In this document: in pieces, positions 42,811 to 51,792 of the stretch
How positions within the stretch are numbered: position 1 is the first letter of the stretch
Layout of the letters: every line of letters starts with the position of its first letter
Source: Rhizobium grahamii CCGE 502
GTDB taxonomy: Bacteria > Pseudomonadota > Alphaproteobacteria > Rhizobiales > Rhizobiaceae
DNA: 64,000 bases
NCBI RefSeq assembly: GCF_000298315.2
Contig: NZ_AEYE02000015.1
Coordinates: 310,001 to 374,000 of the forward strand
Direction of reading: 5' to 3'
Position numbers and translations under genes: made by a program
The notes under the pieces: model-generated
What the model was told of the DNA's origin: nothing
The model's database searches: none
Seen by the model: only the letters and a program-made list of their open reading frames with translations

Positions 42811-43725
42811 TCAAAGCTCCTTGCGGATATCGACGACGCGCAGGATGGCCGCGACCATCATCAACACGACGATCAGAAGCACCACGGCATCGGCGGCAGC
42901 GGCCGGATATTGCAGCAGCGACATCTGGTTCTTCATCATCAGCGCCACCGAGGCGCTCTGCCCGCCGGACATGACCTGCACCGTCGAGAAATCGGCCATT
43001 ACGAGCGTCACTACGAAGATCGAGCCGATGGCGATGCCGGGCTTGGCGAGCGGGATGACGACGTTCCAGAGGATCTGCCAGCCGCTGGCGCCGGCATCGC
43101 GTGCCGCCTCGAACAGCGAGCGGTCGATGCGCATTAGCGTGTTGAAGATCGGCGTCACCATGAACAGCGTGTAGAGGTGCACCATGGCAAGCACCACGGC
43201 GAAATCGGAATAGAGCAGCCATTCGATCGGCTGCGGGATGATCCCCATCTCGATCAGCGCCGAATTGACCAAGCCATTGCGGCCGAGCACCGGGATCCAG
43301 GAGATCATGCGGATGATGTTGGATGTCATGAACGGCACGGTGCAGACGAGGAACAGGATCATCTGCGTCGACGTGCGGCGGATGTGGAAGGCGAGGAAAT
43401 AAGCGACCCAGAAGCCGATGAAGACGGTCAAAGACCAGACGATGACCGTGAATTTCAGCGTGTTCAGGTAGGTCTTCCATGTGACCCACGAGCCGAGCGT
43501 ATCGGTGTAGTTCATCGTCAAGAAAGCCGGATAGAGACCGGCGAAGTCGTAATCCCAGAAGCTGACGATACCGATCATCACGATCGGCAGGATGAAGAAG
43601 AAACCGAGGATCAGGATGAGCGGTGTCGCCTGGACATATGAGGCGGCCCGCGCCGGAAAACGAAAGCCGGGGCTGCCGACCCGTTCGGCCTTCTCGTTTG
43701 TCTCTGCTGAAGCGATCGTCGCCAT
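42811..43725 (-). CDS. ABC transporter permease (PotB-like)
   Basis: A 304-residue permease. ATG 43725 has AAAGGATAAGG upstream; the frame is open to 44007 but the upstream part runs across the hairpin and inside the binding-protein gene. Six helices and the EAA loop FEAARDAGASGWQILWNVVIPL identify it. The first periplasmic loop (about 55-90) is long, as in PotB. Confidence 0.9.
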   Translation of the reverse strand: MATIASAETNEKAERVGSPGFRFPARAASYVQATPLILILGFFFILPIVMIGIVSFWDYDFAGLYPAFLTMNYTDTLGSWVTWKTYLNTLKFTVIVWSLTVFIGFWVAYFLAFHIRRTSTQMILFLVCTVPFMTSNIIRMISWIPVLGRNGLVNSALIEMGIIPQPIEWLLYSDFAVVLAMVHLYTLFMVTPIFNTLMRIDRSLFEAARDAGASGWQILWNVVIPLAKPGIAIGSIFVVTLVMADFSTVQVMSGGQSASVALMMKNQMSLLQYPAAAADAVVLLIVVLMMVAAILRVVDIRKEL

Positions 43726-43804
43726 GTCCTTATCCTTTCGGAAAACGCCTTTATGCCGGCGGTTTGCGAGGAGGCGCCGTTTAGAACGCCTCCCCAACCC
43801 TCCC

Positions 43805-43849
43805 CGAGGGGAGAGCATTTCGGGTCGTAGCCGCCACGCTCTCCCCTCG
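43805..43849 (-). terminator. Hairpin between binding-protein and permease genes
   Basis: CGAGGGGAGAGC and GCTCTCCCCTCG form a perfect 12-bp stem with a 21-base loop, in the 163-base gap after the binding-protein gene. The CTCCCC-rich sequence around it resembles palindromic intergenic elements dispersed in rhizobial genomes. It may be a mobile repeat that also serves to reduce read-through. Confidence 0.6.
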
Positions 43850-43888
43850 TTGAGAGCGAAGCGGCACTGACCCTTGGAAGTAAGCTCC

Positions 43889-45196
43889 TTAAGCCGCGAT
43901 GAACTCGTTCCAGCGGCGAACCATGTAGCGGTCCTCGTCCATGACGGAGTTCCAGCACGCGACATGGCCCATGCGCTCTTCGAATGAGCCGCCGTCGCGA
44001 ACCGCACCGGCCTTCTCCATGACCTTGCCCTCTGGCGAAAGGATATCGCCTGCAGCGGCCTTACCTTCGATCCAGTAGCCCCACTCGTCTGCCGTCATGA
44101 AGTTCTTGGCCGTGTCCATGCAGGCCGAGTAGTAGCCCTGGCGGTTGAGGTAGCCGCCGACCCAGCCCGACGTGTACCAGTTGATGTACTCGTAGGCCGC
44201 GTCGAGCTCGGCGCCCTTGAGGTGCGAGGCAAGGCCGAGACCGCCGCCCCACGAGCGGTAGCCTTCCTTGAGCGGCTGATACTTGCAGGCGATGCCCTTG
44301 GAGCGGACGGCCGCGACAGCCGGCGACCACATGGACTGGATCACGACCTCGCCCGATGCCATCAGGTTGACCGACTCGTCGAACGACTTCCAGAAGGCGC
44401 GGAACTGGCCGTCCTGCTTGGCCTTGATGAGGAATTCGATCGTCTTGTCGATCTCTTCCTTCGTCATGTTGCCCTTGTCGGCGTACTTGATGTTGCCAAG
44501 GGCTTCCATGATCATCGCTGCGTCCATGATGCCGATGGACGGAATGTTGAGGATCGAGGTCTTGCCCTTGAACTTTGGGTCCATGATATCGGCCCACGTC
44601 GAGATTTCGCGGCCGACGAGGTCGGGACGAATGCCGAGCGTATCGGCATTGTAGATCGTCGGCATCATGGTGAAGAGTTCTGTCTCGCCCTTGGCGAAGG
44701 TCTTGGCGTCCGCGCTCTCAACATAGCCGACCGTGTGCGGCGCCGTACCCTGCGCGATCACGCTATCCGCCTTCAGCTTGCCGTTCTTGAACAGCGGAAC
44801 GACCTTGTCGTAGTATTTCAGCTTCTTCACATCCATCGGCTGGATGACGCCGGTCGGGTAGACCTTCTTCAGGATCCAGTATTCGATGTCGGCGATATCG
44901 TAACTATCGGGCTGCGTCACGGCGCGCTGGGCGGCGGCGTCGGAATCGGTCGCCGTCATCTCGAGCGTGATGCCGAGGTCCTTCTTGCACTGCTCGGCGA
45001 TGGCGTTGATGTTGGAAACGCCGGTGCCGAACTGGCGAAGCGTGATGTTCGACTGCGCCCAGATGGTCGGGAAGCCGGTGATCAGGCCGGAGCCGGCGGC
45101 GGCACCGAGAGCGGCAGCGCCCGTCTTCAGCAGGCTGCGGCGCGACACGCCCTTGTCGAGCAGACCCTTCTTGGTGGTTTTCGTTGTATCAGTCAT
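43889..45196 (-). CDS. ABC transporter substrate-binding protein with Tat signal (PotD-like)
   Basis: A 435-residue periplasmic binding protein. The N-terminus has a twin-arginine signal (SRRSLLK at 18-24 followed by an Ala/Gly-rich hydrophobic run and a likely cut near WAQS), so it is exported folded. The core resembles spermidine/putrescine-type proteins: MPTIYNADTLGIRPD, MASGEVVIQSMWSPAVAAV and YEYINWYTSGWVGGYLN. The ligand is unknown; neighbours encode a hydantoin/Asp-Glu racemase homolog and a flavin-reductase-like protein. It lies between the ATPase gene and the permeases. Confidence 0.9.
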   Translation of the reverse strand: MTDTTKTTKKGLLDKGVSRRSLLKTGAAALGAAAGSGLITGFPTIWAQSNITLRQFGTGVSNINAIAEQCKKDLGITLEMTATDSDAAAQRAVTQPDSYDIADIEYWILKKVYPTGVIQPMDVKKLKYYDKVVPLFKNGKLKADSVIAQGTAPHTVGYVESADAKTFAKGETELFTMMPTIYNADTLGIRPDLVGREISTWADIMDPKFKGKTSILNIPSIGIMDAAMIMEALGNIKYADKGNMTKEEIDKTIEFLIKAKQDGQFRAFWKSFDESVNLMASGEVVIQSMWSPAVAAVRSKGIACKYQPLKEGYRSWGGGLGLASHLKGAELDAAYEYINWYTSGWVGGYLNRQGYYSACMDTAKNFMTADEWGYWIEGKAAAGDILSPEGKVMEKAGAVRDGGSFEERMGHVACWNSVMDEDRYMVRRWNEFIAA

Positions 45197-45230
45197 GTCA
45201 GTTCCCTCTGGTTTTTGTGGTAATTGAGAT

Positions 45231-46319
45231 TCATGCCGAAACGCGGCCCAGGAGAACGGCGTCCTCCAGGGCCCAACTCAGGGACACCGCATCGCCGACC
45301 GATGCGGGGTTGGCGAAATAATCGCCGTCGGACGCAATGACGGTGAAGTCATCGCTGCCCGCGCCGACCACGGTGATCTTCACCGAGGCGCCGCGATATT
45401 CGATGTTGGAGACGATGCCGTTGAAGCCGAGCGTCTTGTCGGTGGTGCTCGCCAAACGAACCCGGTCGGTGCGGATGCCGATATCGATGACCTCGCCGGC
45501 GTGCTTGCCGTTGCCGCGCACCGAGAAGGTCTGCCCTTCCGGCACCTCGAGCGTCGTGACGCCGTTTTGCGAAGAGACAACACGGCCGGAGAGAACATTG
45601 TGGTCGCCCATGAAGCGGGCGACGAAGGCGGTGGCCGGCTGCTCGAAGACCTTGCGCGGCGTTGCCGCCTGCTCGATCTTGCCGTCGTTCATGATAACGA
45701 TGATATCGGCGAGCGCCATCGCCTCTTCCTGGCTGTGCGTCACATGAACGAAGGTGATGCCGAGACTCTTCTGCAGCTTTTTCAGTTCGGCACGCATGCG
45801 GATCTTCAGGAACGGATCGAGCGCCGACAAAGGCTCGTCGAGCAGCAGCGCTTCCGGATCGGTGATCAGCGCGCGCGCCAGCGCTACACGCTGCTGCTGC
45901 CCGCCTGATAACTGTGCTGGCCGCCGCATCGCATAAGCGTCCATCTGCATCAGCGTCAGCAACTCAAGCGCCTTGGCCCGGCGTTCGTCCTTCGCGACAC
46001 CCTTCATCTTCAGGCTGAAAGCGACGTTGTCGACGAGGTCGAGATGGGGGAAGAGCGCATAGGATTGGAACATCATCGCCGTACCGCGCTTGGCCGGCGG
46101 AAAGTCGGTGACGACAGCGTTGCCGAGCCTGATATCACCGGACGAAATGCTTTCGTGCCCGGCGATCATGCGCAGCGTCGAGGTCTTGCCGCAGCCGGAG
46201 GGACCGAGAAAGCAGCAATAGGAACCGGCCGGTATCTTCAGGCTGATGGAATGGACCGCCGTGGTGGCACCATACACCTTGGAAACTGATACGATATCGA
46301 TCTCTGCGGCCTTCGACAT
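45231..46319 (-). CDS. ABC transporter ATPase (PotA-like)
   Basis: A 362-residue ATPase and first gene of the operon. Walker A is GPSGCGKTS (39-47), the signature LSGGQQQRVALARAL, Walker B LLLDEPLSALD, and HVTHSQEEAMALAD the H-loop; a TOBE-type region forms the C-terminus. ATG 46319 follows AGGGGAAGACC; ATG 46346 is in frame but has a poorer site. It is divergent from a GntR/FCD gene across a 270-base region with a matching palindrome. Confidence 0.92.
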   Translation of the reverse strand: MSKAAEIDIVSVSKVYGATTAVHSISLKIPAGSYCCFLGPSGCGKTSTLRMIAGHESISSGDIRLGNAVVTDFPPAKRGTAMMFQSYALFPHLDLVDNVAFSLKMKGVAKDERRAKALELLTLMQMDAYAMRRPAQLSGGQQQRVALARALITDPEALLLDEPLSALDPFLKIRMRAELKKLQKSLGITFVHVTHSQEEAMALADIIVIMNDGKIEQAATPRKVFEQPATAFVARFMGDHNVLSGRVVSSQNGVTTLEVPEGQTFSVRGNGKHAGEVIDIGIRTDRVRLASTTDKTLGFNGIVSNIEYRGASVKITVVGAGSDDFTVIASDGDYFANPASVGDAVSLSWALEDAVLLGRVSA

Positions 46320-46448
46320 TGGTCTTCCCCTGTTCGAGAAGGACAATGCATCCGCCGTGCCAGTTTCTATTGCATGGCATCAAGAGTCGAAAAATCAAAC
46401 ACTTCGCTTTGAGGAGAGGCAAAATATCAAAATTCATGCAACTTCATC

Positions 46449-46458
46449 ATGTGCACAT
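46449..46458. promoter_or_regulatory. Perfect 10-bp palindrome in divergent region
   Basis: ATGTGCACAT is fully symmetric and lies in the AT-rich region between the ATPase gene and the GntR gene. It could be a second operator, but palindromes of this size are common by chance. Confidence 0.25.
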
Positions 46459-46491
46459 AAAATAGGCTATCGTTCGCAATTCGTGCAAAAT

Positions 46492-46503
46492 ATCGTATAC
46501 AAT
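46492..46503. promoter_or_regulatory. Predicted GntR/FCD operator
   Basis: ATCGTATACAAT is a near-perfect palindrome (core GTATAC) of the TTGTATACAA type recognised by many FCD-group GntR proteins. It lies 85 bases before the GntR start, between it and the divergent importer operon, so it could control both. Confidence 0.5.
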
Positions 46504-46587
46504 TTAGCCGTCACTTTGAGCGCACATTTCGTTTAACTTTTACGGGAAACACAGATATCATTTCCCGGTCAAAAGGTATTTTTGCTC

Positions 46588-47301
46588 ATGAAGCCCGCCG
46601 CAACCGCCCTGCAGACTGCAGAGGATTCTACCGATACAGGCGCACAACAGATCCGCGACGCGATCCGCGATGCGATCGTCGAGCGGCGCCTGTCGCCGGG
46701 AACGAAGCTCTCGGAAAGCGATGTCGGCAACCTGTTCAATGTCAGCCGTACGCTTGCGCGCGCCGCCCTGCAGGCCCTTTCCTATGAGGGCCTGGTCAGC
46801 GTCGAAAAGAACCGTGGCGCGTTCGTCGCCTACCCCTCGCCCGATGAGGCCCGCCAGATTTTCGCTGCCCGCCGCCTCGTCGAGCCCGGGATCTTGCGGG
46901 AGGCTGCAGCCAGAATCACGCCCTCGCAAATCCAGCATCTGAAGCAACTGCTCATCGCGGAAGGCCGCCTGATGGGCGAGCGTGGCCAGATGGCACGACG
47001 TGCCGAGATCAAGGCATCGGGCGACTTTCACCTGACGCTTGCCGCCATATCCGGCAATGCGATCATGCAACGTTTTATGGATGAACTCGTAGCCCGCTCG
47101 TCGCTGGTGATCGCCCTTTATGGTCAATCGACCATATCGAGTTGCGGTCATTCCGAGCATGGCGATATCGTCGCCGCGATCGAGAGGAACGATCTCGACG
47201 AGGCATGCAGGCTGATGCTGCACCACATCGCGCATATCGAGGCCGATCTTGATCTTCGCGAACGCAAAAGCGTCGGCCTCAAGGAAGCCTTCGAGGGGTG
47301 A
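46588..47301 (+). CDS. GntR-family regulator (FCD domain)
   Basis: A 237-residue FadR/FCD-type regulator. The winged helix (about 20-85) has GTKLSESDVGNLFNVSRTLARAAL and LVSVEKNRGAFVAYP; the FCD domain (about 95-225) contains SGDFHLTLAAISGNAIM and SEHGDIVAAIERND. It resembles the regulator at 20964 in layout, and both sit beside importer-plus-hydrolase islands. The start used is ATG 46588; TTG 46582 is possible. It is divergent from the Pot-type importer operon and probably represses it until a pathway intermediate binds. Confidence 0.92.
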   Translation: MKPAATALQTAEDSTDTGAQQIRDAIRDAIVERRLSPGTKLSESDVGNLFNVSRTLARAALQALSYEGLVSVEKNRGAFVAYPSPDEARQIFAARRLVEPGILREAAARITPSQIQHLKQLLIAEGRLMGERGQMARRAEIKASGDFHLTLAAISGNAIMQRFMDELVARSSLVIALYGQSTISSCGHSEHGDIVAAIERNDLDEACRLMLHHIAHIEADLDLRERKSVGLKEAFEG

Positions 47302-47782
47302 GGTCAGATTAACCAGAGTTGAAGGCGTTGACCGAGGACTGCTGGTTTCCGCCAAGTCCGCCATGGGCGGAAGGGTATCATCAGATGCCCGACCGCATCG
47401 GGATCGCCGAGGCAAATGCGGATAAGATGAAGTTGACGAACTCGACAACTCGATAGGCGGTAGAAACAGAGAACTTTTGGCGCTTAAGCTACGGAGCTCT
47501 CTATGAAGAGTGCGGAGAAAGCATGGCATTGCGATCCTTGCGTCCCTTGCCTTGTTCAACGCGGATCAGCATGCGTATCGAGTCGATGTCATCGACCTTG
47601 AGATGCGCGACCTCGGAATTTCCTAATTTCCGAAAATGTGAATGGCTCGAGTCCCCTGAAGGCGAAAGCGCTTACTTCCGCTACCGGCGGCGCAAAGTTC
47701 TGGTCCGCTTACGGCCTGCCGGGAGCGGACGATAATCGGCACCTCTTTAGCTGGAGGCGGCACAGATAGTCCGACCCTTCCA
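47302..47782. other. Intergenic region, no gene seen
   Basis: 481 bases between the GntR gene and the end of the Lrp gene. A frame at 47523-47735 (+) is Arg/Ser-rich with no ribosome site and looks like noise. No repeat of note apart from a short TCCGCC/GGCGGA stem near 47360. Confidence 0.45.
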
Positions 47783-48238
47783 TCAGATACGCGGGAACAC
47801 CGTCGTCTTCTTGACGGTTGCATAGGCGAAGCTTGTGTCGATCCCCGCGATCCCTTCGATGTTGTGAAGCTGTTGTCTGACGAACTGCTCGTAGTCCTTC
47901 AGGCTTTGAACGAGGACGCGGAGGAGATAGTCGGCCTCCCCCGTCATGACGTAGCAGTCCTGTATATTGTCGATGGAGCGGACCTTCCGCTCGAAGGCCG
48001 CGATCGCTGCCTCCGAGTGGCGCTCGAGCCTGATGCGGACGAACGCGGTGATTGGAAGCCCGTAGGCCTCCTCATCGACGATAGCGGTGTACCCCTTGAT
48101 GACACCGTTCTCTTCCAGGAGTCTGAGACGGCGAAGACATGGAGACGGCGAAAGTGCCACTTTCTCGGAAAGCTCCTGGTTCGATAGGCGGCCGTCCCGC
48201 TGCAGCGTAGAGATGATCTGTCGGTCCTTCTCGTCCAT
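47783..48238 (-). CDS. Lrp/AsnC-family transcriptional regulator
   Basis: A 151-residue regulator. The N-terminal HTH (MDEKDRQIISTLQRDGRLSN followed by LSEKVALSPSPCLRRLRLLEENGVI) and the C-terminal RAM/AsnC effector domain (about 65-145, with DCYVMTGEADYLLRVLV) are canonical. ATG 48238 has GGAGG directly upstream; the longer open frame to 48394 would cover the divergent promoter. It probably controls the divergent DMT exporter at 48354 in response to an amino acid, a common arrangement for LysE/EamA exporters. Confidence 0.92.
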   Translation of the reverse strand: MDEKDRQIISTLQRDGRLSNQELSEKVALSPSPCLRRLRLLEENGVIKGYTAIVDEEAYGLPITAFVRIRLERHSEAAIAAFERKVRSIDNIQDCYVMTGEADYLLRVLVQSLKDYEQFVRQQLHNIEGIAGIDTSFAYATVKKTTVFPRI

Positions 48239-48353
48239 GGCCCTCCTCCATTGGCAGAATCTGTCAAATATCGCCCCTGATGGGATCAACATAGCAAGAA
48301 ACTGCCTGAGGAAGAAGCATATCATCTCACTCAATTTGACATTGAGGTTTCTC

Positions 48354-49283
48354 ATGGCCGACATTACTGCGACTTTCCCCAGACCGACGATCAAGTGGAA
48401 TGAGACTGCCGCTGGAGGTTATGTTGTGTTGGCGCTCGTCGTCCTCATCTGGGCTGGGTTCGCGCTCACCATGCGAGCCATGGGCAAGTCGCCGCTCGCG
48501 ACTGCGGATGTCGCCCTGATCCGCTTCGCCGTGCCTGTGGTGGCGCTACTGCCCTTGCTGTTCGGCCGCCTGCATCTGCTGCGCCAAGTCGACCGCAAGA
48601 CCGTCCTGTTGGTGCTGGCAGGTGGCGTGCCTTTCTATTTCATCGCGTCTGCGGGAGCCAAGCTGACCTCAGCGGCCTATGTTGGCGCATTGATCCCAGG
48701 TACGACCCCGCTCGCAATGGCCCTGATCTCGCGCGTGTTCATGGGTCGGAGACTCTCTACAAGACAGGCTCTCCCGATCGGACTTATCCTGGGCGGCGTC
48801 GTACTGATGATCGCTGGACAACGCCACGCTGTCACCGCGGACACACTGCGGGGCGTCGGACTGCTTCTGCTCGCGAGCCTCATCTGGGCCGGATACACGA
48901 TCGGCCTGCGGCAGACCGGGTTGGACGCCATCTCAAACGGCCTCCTACTTTCGATCGGTTCCCTGGTGACTATCGTGCCTATGATGCTCGTCGGGCTGGT
49001 CGGAAGCAATTTCGGCCACTTCAGCGTCGGTGAGGCGCTGCCTTACGTACTCGTCCAGGGTGTCGGGACCGGGCTGATCTCGACCTTGGGCTACGCGTTC
49101 GCGATCTCGCGGCTCGGCGCGTCCCGAAGCGCCACGATCGGGTCCCTGTCTCCGGCGCTGACGTCCCTTTTAGCTATACCCCTGTTGGGAGAGTCGCTCG
49201 CCGTCGCGACCGCCATCGCTGTCGTCCTGATGACATTCGGCGTAATCTTGGCGAATCGTACAGGCGAGCGAGTTCCAGCATGA
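48354..49283 (+). CDS. DMT-superfamily transporter (EamA family)
   Basis: A 309-residue membrane protein with ten helices in two EamA repeats (about 20-155 and 165-300). Features are IWAGFALTMRAMGKSPL and SLIWAGYTIGLRQTGLD at the repeat starts and SLSPALTSLLAIPLLGESLAVAT near the end. The frame is open from 48087 but that part is antisense to the Lrp gene; ATG 48354 is the natural start. It probably exports an amino acid or metabolite under the divergent Lrp-type regulator. Confidence 0.88.
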   Translation: MADITATFPRPTIKWNETAAGGYVVLALVVLIWAGFALTMRAMGKSPLATADVALIRFAVPVVALLPLLFGRLHLLRQVDRKTVLLVLAGGVPFYFIASAGAKLTSAAYVGALIPGTTPLAMALISRVFMGRRLSTRQALPIGLILGGVVLMIAGQRHAVTADTLRGVGLLLLASLIWAGYTIGLRQTGLDAISNGLLLSIGSLVTIVPMMLVGLVGSNFGHFSVGEALPYVLVQGVGTGLISTLGYAFAISRLGASRSATIGSLSPALTSLLAIPLLGESLAVATAIAVVLMTFGVILANRTGERVPA

Positions 49284-49513
49284 CTGCTCGATGCTCTGAC
49301 TCAATGGGAATAGGCGCCCCACGCCTCGGAGCCGCGTGTCAGCAAGTCCATGGCTGTAAGCGCTTCGTGAACCGCCGTCGTTTAATGCACCTCCCGGACG
49401 AGTGCCAATCGAGGTAATGGCGCGCGCTACGCCCTTAGCGACTTGAGGTTTCACGTCACGCCGCCTCAGCCCTTCGACACTTAGGTAATTGCCTTAATAT
49501 AATTGACAGATGA

Positions 49514-49533
49514 CCTTACTCGCTATAGTAAGG
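49514..49533. promoter_or_regulatory. Predicted ArsR operator over the translation start region
   Basis: CCTTACT and AGTAAGG form a perfect 7-bp inverted repeat (6-base spacer) that ends 4 bases before ATG 49537 and includes the AAGG ribosome site. This favours the later start codon and suggests autorepression. Confidence 0.5.
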
Positions 49534-49536
49534 CAC

Positions 49537-49893
49537 ATGCCTTATCATTCCGCACCCCTGGATCTCGCCTTTCACGCCTTAAGCGACCCGACCCGCCGCG
49601 CGGTGGTTTCGCGACTGTCTGAGGGCGAGGTACCGGTCAGCCTTCTGGCCGAGCCTTTCGACATGGCCCTGCCCTCGTTCGTCCAGCACCTCAAGGTTCT
49701 GGAGGATTGCGGACTGATTGCCAGCGAGAAGCGCGGGCGCAGCCGCTGGTGCCGGTTGGTACAAGCGCGGTTCGATGAGGCGGCGGACTGGATGGAGGCA
49801 GAGCGCCGACGCTGGACCGACCGGTTGGATCGGCTGGAACTCTATTTGGACAAGACGAAAGAGGATGGTGAAGGCAATGGCAACCCCGTTTGA
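49537..49893 (+). CDS. ArsR-family transcriptional regulator
   Basis: A 118-residue winged-helix repressor with no evident metal-binding Cys cluster. Features are HALSDPTRRAVVSRLSEGEVPVS and the recognition region MALPSFVQHLKVLEDCGLI, then the wing SEKRGRSRWCRL. It overlaps the following SRPBCC gene; ArsR-SRPBCC pairs are common and usually self-regulated. ATG 49537 is preferred to ATG 49510, which lies upstream of a palindrome that covers the ribosome site. Confidence 0.9.
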   Translation: MPYHSAPLDLAFHALSDPTRRAVVSRLSEGEVPVSLLAEPFDMALPSFVQHLKVLEDCGLIASEKRGRSRWCRLVQARFDEAADWMEAERRRWTDRLDRLELYLDKTKEDGEGNGNPV

Positions 49894-50356
49894 TACATGG
49901 TCGCTTGATCGAGAGATCGTACTGGTGAAAGTTCTGAATCACCGACGCGACAAGGTTTTTGCGGCTTGGATGGACCCCGGGGCGCTAGCCGAATGGTACG
50001 GTCCGGCCGGCCTGAAGATCGAAAGCTACGAGGCCGACATACGCGAGGGCGGACTCTGGCGGTTCGACATGGTTGGCCTGTTCGAGGGCAAAGAACAGCG
50101 TTTCCCGAACCTCATGCGCTTTCTGGAGATCGTGCCGAACGAACGGATCGTGATGGACTATGGCACGCCTGATCCCAACGACCCCGACCGTTTCCGCACC
50201 ACGGTGACCTTCGATGAGCAGGCCGACGGCAAGACGGTGCTCACCATGCGGCAACTCCATCCCACCCGCCAGCGACGTCAGGTCGTCATCGGCTTCGGCG
50301 CGGTTGAGTACGGGCTACAGACGCTGGATGGCCTCGCAGCTTGGTTGGACGGCTGA
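49877..50356 (+). CDS. SRPBCC/AHSA1-domain protein
   Basis: A 159-residue START-like protein (activator of Hsp90 ATPase homolog 1-like). The N-terminal LNHRRDKVFAAWMDPGALAEWYGP and the middle NLMRFLEIVPNERIVMDYGTPD are typical; the fold forms a deep hydrophobic cavity. Its ligand is unknown. It overlaps the ArsR gene by 17 bases. In-frame ATGs at 49865 and 49877 are both possible; the long upstream frame is a shadow of the ArsR gene. Confidence 0.88.
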   Translation: MATPFDTWSLDREIVLVKVLNHRRDKVFAAWMDPGALAEWYGPAGLKIESYEADIREGGLWRFDMVGLFEGKEQRFPNLMRFLEIVPNERIVMDYGTPDPNDPDRFRTTVTFDEQADGKTVLTMRQLHPTRQRRQVVIGFGAVEYGLQTLDGLAAWLDG

Positions 50357-50637
50357 GTATTTGGCCAATCAGCCCCGTCTGTACGCCTTCCGTCAATTGG
50401 GTTTGCTGTGGCTCTGGCGATCGGTCGAAACCGGCGGCAGGAGGGAGGAAGATGAAGCGTTCTCCCAAGTTTGCCCGGCGCAGTCTGCCTGCCTTCCCAG
50501 AGCCAGCCCTCGAGAATTTCCTTCGTTCCGAGGATCGGAGTGATCAATTCATGGCTACACGGATCAGTGGGGGATGTTGTTAGTGAGCCGCGATTCACGT
50601 AGAAGAGAGCTCCCATCAAGTTCACCCCGGAGCTCCC

Positions 50638-51792
50638 GTGCATATCGGACCGCAACAGCGGATTTACGTCTGTTTCTTTCTGTTCGCCGTCTCCATGGGC
50701 GCCATGCTTTCGCGCCTTCCGGACATTCAGGATGCGCTGCAGATCGATAAGTCCGAGCTTGGCTTGACTCTGATCGGAGCCGCCATTGGCGCCCTGATTT
50801 CGTTGACGTTCTCGTCACCGATAGTCGCCCGCCTCGGAGCTCGAACGACCGCCTTCCTGACCGTCTTGGGTACCTCCGCTTGCCTTGCCCTCGTGCCATG
50901 GATGAGCGCCGCTCCCCTGGTATTCGGTATCCTTCTTTGCGAAGGACTTCTGGCAGGGGCGCTGGAAATCAATCTCAACGTCGAGATCGATCGGATCGAG
51001 GCGCAACTGGGGCGCGGCGTCATGAACCGGGCGCACGGTTTCTGGAGCCTCGGCTTCTTCGTCACCGCGCTGATATCCGCCGCGGTCCGTCAGGCTGGAG
51101 TGTCAATGCAGCTCCACCTGGCTTTGACGTTTGGCTTCGTCCTGGTCGTTGGCACTCTGGTAATCGCAGGCATGCGCAATGCTCCAGCCAGATCCGCGCA
51201 GGAGCATTCCGACACGGGACGCATCGCGCTGCCGACCATTGCGCTTCTTCCTCTGTGTGTGATCGGTATCGCTGCTTTCCTGGTTGAGGGCGCAGGTATC
51301 GATTGGTCTGCAATCTATATGCGCGACGTATTCCAGTCTGAGCCTTTTGTCGGCGGTCTGGGTCTCACGCTTTTCACCTTCTTCATGGCTATGACGAGGA
51401 TTTTCGCAGATCCGTTCGTCGATCGCTTTGGTTCGCGGGCGGTAGCATTCACTCTGCTGTTGGTGTCAGCGGCCGGCTTGAGCGCAGTTTGGCTTGCCCC
51501 GCATCAATTGATCGCCCTTCTCGGGTTTGCACTCATGGGCGGCGGCTGTAGCGTGGTTTATCCGCTTGCCGTTTCTGCGGCGGCCCAACGGTCGGACCGA
51601 GCCTCTCATCTCAATGTCGCAGCGCTCGGTCAAATGTCGTTTGTCGTATTTTTCCTCGCTCCGCCACTCCTCGGTTTTGTAGCTGAGCACTTTGGTATAC
51701 GGACAGCATATCTGGTGTGCCTGCCCGTGATCCTCGGCGCGCTGATATGCGTTCGCGCCCTCTCCGCCCGGCGCCGGTTGGCGCTCGCATAG
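50638..51792 (+). CDS. MFS transporter (YbjJ-like)
   Basis: A 384-residue membrane protein with about twelve helices in two halves. The first half has FFLFAVSMGAMLSRLPDIQDALQIDKSELGL and the MNRAHGFWSLGFFVTALI motif; the second half has GLTLFTFFMAMTRIFADPFVDRFG and LMGGGCSVVYPLAVSAAAQ. It resembles the YbjJ group of putative sugar or metabolite exporters. GTG 50638 follows CGGAGC. It stands alone between the ArsR pair and the Rieske reductase. Confidence 0.85.
   Translation: MHIGPQQRIYVCFFLFAVSMGAMLSRLPDIQDALQIDKSELGLTLIGAAIGALISLTFSSPIVARLGARTTAFLTVLGTSACLALVPWMSAAPLVFGILLCEGLLAGALEINLNVEIDRIEAQLGRGVMNRAHGFWSLGFFVTALISAAVRQAGVSMQLHLALTFGFVLVVGTLVIAGMRNAPARSAQEHSDTGRIALPTIALLPLCVIGIAAFLVEGAGIDWSAIYMRDVFQSEPFVGGLGLTLFTFFMAMTRIFADPFVDRFGSRAVAFTLLLVSAAGLSAVWLAPHQLIALLGFALMGGGCSVVYPLAVSAAAQRSDRASHLNVAALGQMSFVVFFLAPPLLGFVAEHFGIRTAYLVCLPVILGALICVRALSARRRLALA

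Noticed and set aside
44222-45223. 333-residue plus-strand frame opposite the Tat-exported binding protein
   Set aside because: Antisense shadow; the minus strand has a full binding protein with Tat signal.
47523-47735. Short frame between GntR and Lrp genes
   Set aside because: Composition is Arg/Ser-rich and noise-like, with no ribosome site.
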